From assembly GCF_016741935.1 (NCBI RefSeq), contig NZ_JAERRG010000003.1, positions 434,001 through 498,000 on the forward strand: a stretch of 64,000 nt of DNA, written 5' to 3'. The first letter of the stretch is position 1; the number at the start of each line of letters is the position of its first letter. Positions 59,040 through 64,000 of this stretch are shown piece after piece. A model generated the notes under the pieces. That model was not told where the DNA came from. It saw only the letters and a list, made by a program, of their open reading frames with translations, and made no database searches. Source of the stretch: Streptomyces endocoffeicus (GTDB taxonomy: Bacteria > Actinomycetota > Actinomycetes > Streptomycetales > Streptomycetaceae). Made by a program: the position numbers and the translations under genes.

Positions 59040-59200
59040 ACGGACGCCTACGACGCCGGCTGGTCGCGGCTGGCCGATGCGTTCGGGCTGGCGAAACCGC
59101 ATGTCGTGGGCCCGGGCATCGGCACCAGCGCGGTGTTGTTCGCCGCGGCCCGGCACCCGGATCGCGGGCCGTCACGACCCGGTGGTGCCGCCGGCGAACT
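59040..59200 (+). pseudogene. Remnant of an alpha/beta hydrolase gene
   Basis: Read in the frame starting at 59040, the DNA encodes DAYDAGWSRLADAFGLAKPH then VVGPGIGTSAVLFAAARHPD. This resembles the segment around the nucleophile of alpha/beta hydrolases, where GxDxG would be expected; here it reads GPGIG, so the nucleophile is missing. There is no start, no N-terminal half and no C-terminal half. It is probably a decayed fragment left between the dehydrogenase and CGNR genes. The rest of the 59016-59240 gap shows nothing clear. Confidence 0.45.
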
Positions 59201-59240
59201 GACCTGTCCCCACTGCCCGTTCCGCCCGGCGGCTCTCGGA

Positions 59241-59807
59241 TCAGCCGCCGGGCCGGGCCTTCTTCCGGGCCCGGTACGCGGCCACGTTGCTCTTGTTGCC
59301 ACAGGTGTCGTACGCGTGCCAGCGCTGGGTGCGGCTGCGCGTGGTGTCGTAGAACGCGTGGTCGCAGCGCTCATTGGCGCAGATACGGATACGTGGCCAG
59401 GTGCCGTCGGAGACGAGCTCCGCCACCGCGAGGGTGATGCCGCCGAGCACGGGGTCGCCGCCCACCTGCCGCAGCCGCACCTTCCCGGGCTCGGAGAAGT
59501 CCTGCCGGAGCGTGACGGGAGACGCGCGCTCGGCCAGCCGCGCCCAGCCGGGTGCCGCCGCCGCGCTGTCCGGCGCGGTGATGATGTCCATGAGGGTCGT
59601 GCGCAGGCCGCGGATCTTGGCCATGCGCTGCGGTGATGGTCTCTCCGCGGCGGGCTGGCCGAACGGGCGCAGGACGGCGCTCGCCGTCTCGGGGTCCTGG
59701 AGCGTCTCCGGGCACGCGGGGCCGTGCGGCCGGGAGTTGAGCAGGTCCACGATCGCCTCGGCGGTCGCGGGGATCCGCCGCCCGGATTCCGGTTCTTCTC
59801 TGGCCAC
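59241..59807 (-). CDS. CGNR zinc-finger/ABATE-domain protein
   Basis: A 188-residue protein with the two-part layout of the CGNR family. The N-terminal ABATE-like region contains ATAEAIVDLLNSRPHG. The C-terminal zinc finger has CANERCDHAFYDTTRS and ends YDTCGNKSNVAAYRARKK, where CGNR becomes CGNK. Such proteins are thought to bind DNA as regulators. The GTG at 59807 lies 6 bases after TAGCAT, suggesting a leaderless start. It is divergent from the transporter gene across regulatory module 2, so it probably controls itself, the transporter and the aldehyde dehydrogenase. Confidence 0.88.
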   Translation of the reverse strand: MAREEPESGRRIPATAEAIVDLLNSRPHGPACPETLQDPETASAVLRPFGQPAAERPSPQRMAKIRGLRTTLMDIITAPDSAAAAPGWARLAERASPVTLRQDFSEPGKVRLRQVGGDPVLGGITLAVAELVSDGTWPRIRICANERCDHAFYDTTRSRTQRWHAYDTCGNKSNVAAYRARKKARPGG

Positions 59808-59821
59808 CCAGCCATGCTAGC

Positions 59822-59889
59822 ACATGGTCTATTGGTGAATGAGGCTTACACCTCGATGACCGGGCGTGCTATAGCGTAAGCGTCTAAAA
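59822..59889. promoter_or_regulatory. Regulatory module 2 between CGNR and transporter genes
   Basis: ACATGGTCTA (59822-59831), CTTACA (59845-59850), 19 bases, TATAGC (59870-59875), then GTAAGC and TCTAAA. It matches module 1 (57549-57632) in the order and spacing of every element, with one extra base between the first two blocks and the -10. It should drive the forward transporter gene, and it overlaps the region upstream of the reverse-strand CGNR gene. Confidence 0.7.
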
Positions 59890-59952
59890 AATTAGTCCAT
59901 TACACAGAGGCGGCGGCCTCCGCCGTGTCGGCGTGGATCCAAGATCAGCGAT

Positions 59953-60801
59953 GTGCTGTACGCGGTCAGCGGGCTGATCTGGGTCGTCCTGCTGACCGCG
60001 TACGTACGCCACGGCGGAGCCCGGTGGCGCGATCTGCGCGAGGATCTGCGCCACCCGGGCCAGGGGTTCGCCCTCGCGTACGTCCCCATCATCGGCATGC
60101 TGGTCACCGGCCACTTCTCGCGCTTCGGCCAGGAAGGGGCCCGCTGGGCCTACGTGGTCTTCCTCGCGGCGGCCGCGCTGGTGGCCGCCCGGCTGCTCGC
60201 CCACTGGCTCACCGGCACCCTCAGCGAGACCGCCCTGCACCCCGGCTATCTGCTGCCGGTCTCCTCCGGGCCGTTCATCGCGAGCATCACCGCGTCGACG
60301 CTGCGCCTCCCCGAAGTGGCGGCGGCGGCCTTCGCCGTGGGGGTTCTGTACTGGCTGGCCTTCGGAACGGTCATCCTCGGCAGCCTGGTCACCGGCAGTC
60401 CGCTTCCGCCACCGGCCCGGCCCACCCTCACCGTCCTGATCATCCCGCCCGCCGTGGGCGGCAGCGCCTGGCTCGCCGCCCACGGAGGCCGCCTGGACGG
60501 GGTCGGCTACGGATTCTCCGGCATCCTCTTCTTCACCCTCGCCCTGGTCGCCTTTCTGCTGCCGACCCTCCGCGAGCGGTCCTTCCATACGGGGCTGTGG
60601 GTCTACATCTTTCCGGTGGCCGCCACCACGAACTTCCTGGTGCGCTGGTCGTACGCGGCGGACGTGCCGGACCGGGAGGTCGCCGTCTGGGCGCTGCTGA
60701 CCGTGGCGAGCGGTGCCTTCCTCCTCCTGGGCGCCGCGAGGCTCGTCCATGGCGGTCGGCTCTGGCGCCTGCGGTCCGGTCGTCACCCGAACCATCGGTG
60801 A
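59953..60801 (+). CDS. TDT/TehA-type transporter, probably 5'-truncated
   Basis: A 282-residue membrane protein with eight or nine hydrophobic segments; TDT-family members usually have ten in about 320-330 residues. Recognisable parts are YVPIIGMLVTGHFSRFGQEG, HPGYLLPVSSGPFIASITAS and FHTGLWVYIFPVAATTNFLV. Homology-like sequence (ISDVLYAVSGLIWVVLL) begins before the GTG at 59953, but no normal start codon occurs between it and an in-frame stop at 59893. The first membrane segment thus appears lost, and the gene may be damaged. It directly follows regulatory module 2. Confidence 0.7.
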   Translation: MLYAVSGLIWVVLLTAYVRHGGARWRDLREDLRHPGQGFALAYVPIIGMLVTGHFSRFGQEGARWAYVVFLAAAALVAARLLAHWLTGTLSETALHPGYLLPVSSGPFIASITASTLRLPEVAAAAFAVGVLYWLAFGTVILGSLVTGSPLPPPARPTLTVLIIPPAVGGSAWLAAHGGRLDGVGYGFSGILFFTLALVAFLLPTLRERSFHTGLWVYIFPVAATTNFLVRWSYAADVPDREVAVWALLTVASGAFLLLGAARLVHGGRLWRLRSGRHPNHR

Positions 60802-60941
60802 GTCGAATGCCGCCATGCCGCAGATGCAAGGAAAATCCGGGCTTCTCCCTGGTATAGGCGCGATCCATGGTCTATCGGCATGGCATGTGCGTTTGCCTGG
60901 GATGGGTGTTCGGGTAACGCTCCTCCAGGAGGTGGTAGGCC

Positions 60942-61424
60942 GTGAGTGACTCCCTCGCAGCTGCCAGTACGGCCGCCGGTCCGATGGCGGAAGTCGCCCT
61001 CACCGGCGATCTGACCCGCCCCGCCCGGCTGACGGTGTCCGAGCTGCTTTCCTGGCCCCAGCACCGGGCCCAGGTGAGCTTCGACTGCGCCACCAGCGGC
61101 ATCCAGCACCACCGCTTCACCGGGCCGTTTCTGCACGACGTCCTGGTCGCCGCCGGTCCCGGCTTCGACCCCGCCCGGCGCAAGGACCGGCTGCGCTTCC
61201 TGATCGCCGTACGTGGCGTGGACGGCCACCGCGCGCTGCTGTCCTGGGCCGAGATCGACCCGGACTTCGGCCGTGCCCCCGTGCTGCTCGCGGTCACCAT
61301 CGACGACACTCCGCTCGACCGTGCGGGCCCCCAGCTCGTCCTGCCCCAGGACCGCTGCGGCGCCCGGTACATCAGCGGTATCGAGGCGATCCGCGTGGAC
61401 GGCGGATACACCGTCTGGACGTGA
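60942..61424 (+). CDS. Small molybdopterin-binding-domain oxidoreductase
   Basis: A 160-residue protein with the core of the sulfite-oxidase-type Moco-binding domain: VALTGDLTRPARLTVSELL, QVSFDCATSGIQHHRFTG with a cysteine near the usual Mo-ligand position, PFLHDVLVAAGPGF and GAYIS-like GARYISGIEAIRV near the end. It is much shorter than full sulfite oxidases and has no signal peptide, so it may be cytoplasmic with an unknown role. GTG 60942 follows CCAGGAGGTGG. A hairpin follows two bases after the stop. Confidence 0.78.
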   Translation: MSDSLAAASTAAGPMAEVALTGDLTRPARLTVSELLSWPQHRAQVSFDCATSGIQHHRFTGPFLHDVLVAAGPGFDPARRKDRLRFLIAVRGVDGHRALLSWAEIDPDFGRAPVLLAVTIDDTPLDRAGPQLVLPQDRCGARYISGIEAIRVDGGYTVWT

Positions 61425-61425
61425 T

Positions 61426-61452
61426 GGCCCCTGGCGGAACCCGCTGGGGGCC
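61426..61452. terminator. Hairpin between convergent genes
   Basis: GGCCCCTGGCGG (61426-61437) pairs with CCGCTGGGGGCC (61441-61452) around AAC, using two G-U pairs in RNA. It lies between the molybdopterin-domain gene stop and the convergent methyltransferase stop and should serve the forward gene at least. Confidence 0.75.
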
Positions 61453-61457
61453 GGGTG

Positions 61458-62309
61458 TCAGACCAGCGGGCGGTACGCGGTGAGCGTGACGGACAGCGTC
61501 ACATCGCAGGGCTCGGGCAGCCGCGCGATGCGCTCCTCCAGCCGCCCGCCCTCCTGATGCCAGGCGTTGGGGCCCATCCCCACCAGCTGCGGCAGGGCCT
61601 TGTGGTCCAGCGTCATGGTGCTCCGCGACCGCTCCCGGGCCACCTCGGTGAAATGCGCCGAGAGCCGGTCCGCCAGCCGCTCGTCCTTCTGCTCGCCCAC
61701 CCGCAGCAGCTCCAGCGCCGCCACCAGTTCCCGTAGATGATCGGGCCGGGGTGTCACCACCAGCAGCACACCCTCGGGACGCAGAATCCGCCGCAGCTCG
61801 GCCGGATTGCGCGGTGCGAAGACATTGAGGACCACCGACGCGGCCCCGTCGGCGAGCGGCAGTTCGTCCCAGGCGTCGGCCACCACCGCGCTGATCCGGG
61901 GATGCGCCCGCGCGGCCCGGCGGGCGGCGAACTTGGAGATGTCGAGCAGGATTCCCTCGGAGTCCGGGAACTCCGACATCACCCGGCCGAGGTGATAGCC
62001 CGTTCCGCCACCGATGTCCACGACACAGCCGGGGGCGCCGCCCGTCGCCGCCGGTGCCGTCTCGCGCGCGAGCGCGGCCAGTGCTCCGGCGATCGGCGCG
62101 TAGTGACCGGCGGCCAGGAAGTCCGCGCGGGCCGCCACCATGGCGGCGGTGTCCGCGCTGAACTTGGCGGCGCCACGCAGCAGATTGACATACCCCTGCT
62201 TCGCCACGTCGAAGCTGTGCCCGTGCGAGCACCGCAGCGCGCCGTCGGTCATCGTCATGGCGCCGGAACAGTACGGGCAGTGAAGGTACCGAACCGCCTC
62301 TTTCCGCAT
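61458..62309 (-). CDS. RlmA-like 23S rRNA (guanine-N1) methyltransferase
   Basis: A 283-residue methyltransferase. The N-terminal zinc motif YLHCPYCSGAMTMTDGALRC followed by SHGHSFDVAKQGYVNLL is the hallmark of RlmA/RrmA and TlrB-type enzymes. The SAM motif is VVDIGGGTGYHLGRV. The C-terminal part has LNVFAPRNPAELRRIL. Relatives methylate a guanine near the macrolide-binding tunnel, and some give resistance to tylosin-type antibiotics. Whether this one is housekeeping or protective cannot be read. ATG 62309 follows GGGGGAC. I see no antibiotic cluster next to it. Confidence 0.88.
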   Translation of the reverse strand: MRKEAVRYLHCPYCSGAMTMTDGALRCSHGHSFDVAKQGYVNLLRGAAKFSADTAAMVAARADFLAAGHYAPIAGALAALARETAPAATGGAPGCVVDIGGGTGYHLGRVMSEFPDSEGILLDISKFAARRAARAHPRISAVVADAWDELPLADGAASVVLNVFAPRNPAELRRILRPEGVLLVVTPRPDHLRELVAALELLRVGEQKDERLADRLSAHFTEVARERSRSTMTLDHKALPQLVGMGPNAWHQEGGRLEERIARLPEPCDVTLSVTLTAYRPLV

Positions 62310-62561
62310 CGTGTCCCCCGTTACCGCCGTTGTCCTGACAGGACCCCAGCCTATGCGGAGGACCCGGGGGTGCCGCACACCCACCCCCGCCCCGGTCGGC
62401 GGGCGGGTTCGTTCCCCGCAATAGCGCGAGAGGCCAGGATGGCGGTGGCCGCCGGAATTCGGCTTATCGTCAATTAAATTGCGGAACCGTTAATGCGTTA
62501 TTACGCTCCGCCGCAGCGAGCACCCCACACAAGCCGCTCACTGCCGGAAAGGCAGGCCCCC

Positions 62562-63821
62562 ATGGGTATCTCACGCCGCCATCTCATCGGTTCCGCGCTC
62601 GGTGCCACGGCGCTCGGCGCGTTGGGCACCGCCAGGCTGACGACGGGCACCGCCGCCGCGGCCAGTCCGCCCGGTGACGTCGTAGGCAAGATCACCGTCG
62701 GCTATCAGGGCTGGTTCGCCTGTGCGGGTGACGGTGCCCCGATCAATGGCTGGTGGCATTGGGCCGCCGATATGTCCCGGCCGCCGTCACCGGGCAATAC
62801 GGGCATTCACAGCTGGCCGGATATGCGCGACTACGCCAAGGGCTACAAGACCGACTACAACAACCTCAACGACGGCCGGCCGGCCACCTTGTTCTCGTCC
62901 TATGACCAGCAGACCGTGGACACCCACTTCCGCTGGATGCAGCAGTACGACATCGACACCGCCGCGCTCCAGCGGTTCAACCCCTTCAGCCCCGAGGGGC
63001 CGACCCGCGACGCCATGGCCACCAAGGTCCGCTCGGCGGCGGAGCGGTACGGCCGGAAGTTCTACATCATGTACGACGCCACCGGCTGGCTCGATATGAA
63101 GGGCCAGATGAAGCAGGACTGGACCGACAAGATGAAGGCCCACACCGCGTCCTCGGCCTACGCCCGGCAGAACGGCAAGCCGGTGGTGGGCATCTGGGGG
63201 TTCGGCTTCAACGAGGCCAACAAGCCCTGGTCGGCCGCGGACTGCCTGGACGTCGTCAACTGGTTCACGTCCCAGGGCTGTTATGTGATGGGCGGGGTCC
63301 CCACCCACTGGCGGTCCGGCAACGAGGACTCACGCCCCGGCTACATCGGCGTCTACCACGCCTTCCACATGCTCTCGCCGTGGATGGTGGGCCGCATCGG
63401 CAACATCGCCGACACCGACCGCTTCTTCACGAACGTCAACACCCCGGACCAGGCCGACTGCGACGCCAACGGGATCGACTACCAGCCGTGTGTGCTCCCC
63501 GGCGACACCCAGTCGCGGCAGCGCGCCCACGGCGACTTCATGTGGCGGCAGTTCTACAACATGGTGCGGGTGGGCGCGCAGGGCATCTACATCTCCATGT
63601 TCGACGAGTACAACGAGGGCAATCAGATCGCCAAGACGGCGGAGAACGCGTCGATGGTGCCGTCCGGATCGGGGATCTGGGCGCTCGACGAGGACGGCAC
63701 CGTCTGCTCCTCCGACTACTACCTCCGGCTCACCGGAGACGGCGGCCGGATGCTCAAGAAGCAGATCGCGCTGACCCCCGACCGGCCCACGAAACCGGTG
63801 GTCCAGTACGCCCCGCTGTAG
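62562..63821 (+). CDS. Tat-exported GH71/GH99-like hydrolase
   Basis: A 419-residue secreted protein. The signal peptide has a twin-arginine motif (SRRHLIGSALGATALGALG) and ends near AAA. The mature part contains VGYQGWFACAGDGAPINGWW, YDIDTAALQRFNPFS, FYIMYDATGWLDMK, GIWGFGFNE and QGIYISMFDEYNEGNQIAKT, matching the glycoside hydrolase 71/99-like family. Related enzymes act on alpha-mannan or alpha-glucan. ATG 62562 follows GGAAAGGCAGG. The upstream region (62310-62561) is AT-richer around 62456-62505, suitable for a promoter, but I see no clear operator. Confidence 0.88.
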   Translation: MGISRRHLIGSALGATALGALGTARLTTGTAAAASPPGDVVGKITVGYQGWFACAGDGAPINGWWHWAADMSRPPSPGNTGIHSWPDMRDYAKGYKTDYNNLNDGRPATLFSSYDQQTVDTHFRWMQQYDIDTAALQRFNPFSPEGPTRDAMATKVRSAAERYGRKFYIMYDATGWLDMKGQMKQDWTDKMKAHTASSAYARQNGKPVVGIWGFGFNEANKPWSAADCLDVVNWFTSQGCYVMGGVPTHWRSGNEDSRPGYIGVYHAFHMLSPWMVGRIGNIADTDRFFTNVNTPDQADCDANGIDYQPCVLPGDTQSRQRAHGDFMWRQFYNMVRVGAQGIYISMFDEYNEGNQIAKTAENASMVPSGSGIWALDEDGTVCSSDYYLRLTGDGGRMLKKQIALTPDRPTKPVVQYAPL

Positions 63822-63844
63822 GTCGCGGCCGCCGCACCGGTAGC

Positions 63845-64000
63845 TCAGCGCCGTGGGCGGGGTGGCGGTGGCGGGCTCGATCTGGCTGCCCTCGTGACGG
63901 CGTCCGCGGTGCGCCAGCGGTGGGCGGGGGAGAAGCCCAGCAGCCGGGCGCAGCGCGAGGTGTCGTACAGCCCCGAGAAGCGGGACAGCGGGGCCGTGAT
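63845..64000 (-). CDS. NAD-dependent epimerase/dehydratase-like protein, C-terminal end
   Basis: The last 51 codons of a reverse-strand gene that continues past the right edge. The peptide FSGLYDTSRCARLLGFSPAH followed by RWRT is typical of the C-terminal tail of sugar-nucleotide epimerases and related SDRs, where DTSRA-LLG marks the end of the fold. A Pro/Arg-rich tail follows. The catalytic part is outside the window. Confidence 0.6.
   Translation of the reverse strand: MTAPLSRFSGLYDTSRCARLLGFSPAHRWRTADAVTRAARSSPPPPPRPRR

Noticed and set aside
61458..62309. Macrolide-resistance gene marking an antibiotic cluster
   Set aside because: RlmA-like enzymes are common housekeeping proteins and no polyketide or sugar-tailoring genes are nearby.

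Overview
The window is high-GC actinobacterial DNA with strong third-position G/C bias, GTG and TTG starts, many leaderless-looking starts and 4-bp ATGA/GTGA overlaps between operon genes. It looks like a Streptomyces accessory or arm region rich in catabolic genes. I see no tRNA, rRNA, CRISPR array, transposase or integrase. All functional names come from reading motifs by eye; no database search was run.

Layout. (1) 1-4.1 kb: the start of a MarR regulator, divergent from an MFS exporter, a GlcG/HbpS-like protein, an aldo/keto reductase and a luciferase-like flavin oxidoreductase. (2) 4.1-21.1 kb: sugar or polyol catabolic locus 1. It has a CUT2 (ribose-type) ABC importer (ATPase, permease, lipoprotein), a reverse-strand operon of SMP-30 lactonase, Zn-dehydrogenase, mutarotase and SDR, an FGGY kinase, a GntR/UTRA regulator, an SDR with two Zn-dehydrogenases, another SDR, a split transketolase and an IclR regulator. 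Two regulatory layers are visible: a GntR palindrome between the -35 and -10 elements of two promoters, and a 32-bp promoter/operator motif in front of the ABC operon, the lactonase operon and the SDR/transketolase divergon, part of which recurs in front of iclR. (3) 21.1-21.7 kb: an anti-sigma-type ATP-binding protein.

(4) 21.7-35.0 kb: catabolic locus 2, one long co-directional run. It holds a second CUT2 importer, a UlaG-like metallo-hydrolase, a KDPG-type aldolase, an SDR, a GatD-like dehydrogenase lacking the structural-zinc cysteines, a second Zn-dehydrogenase, a glycerol-kinase-like kinase, a shikimate-dehydrogenase-like protein, a cupin sugar-phosphate isomerase, a D-2-hydroxyacid dehydrogenase and an RpiR regulator. 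Two 17-bp arms with GAAATTTC cores lie in front of it. I cannot match this combination to a pathway I know; it is the best candidate here for an undescribed route.

(5) 35-41 kb: a lipoprotein, an acyl-CoA dehydrogenase, a fused indolepyruvate:ferredoxin oxidoreductase and its divergent Lrp/AsnC regulator. (6) 41-47 kb: a MarR/old-yellow-enzyme divergon with two palindromic operators, AraC plus epoxide hydrolase, and SDR plus MmyB-type XRE regulator. (7) 47-50 kb: metE with a cobalamin riboswitch. (8) 50-57.5 kb: a small secreted peptide, AraC, a secreted GH101 endo-alpha-N-acetylgalactosaminidase, two small membrane proteins and a NarL-type two-component pair. (9) 57.5-61 kb: aldehyde dehydrogenase, CGNR protein and a TDT-type transporter that appears 5'-truncated. 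The last two promoter regions share a duplicated control module, and a hydrolase remnant lies between the genes. (10) 61-64 kb: a molybdopterin-domain protein, an RlmA-like methyltransferase, a Tat-exported GH71/99-like protein and the end of a sugar-nucleotide epimerase-like gene.
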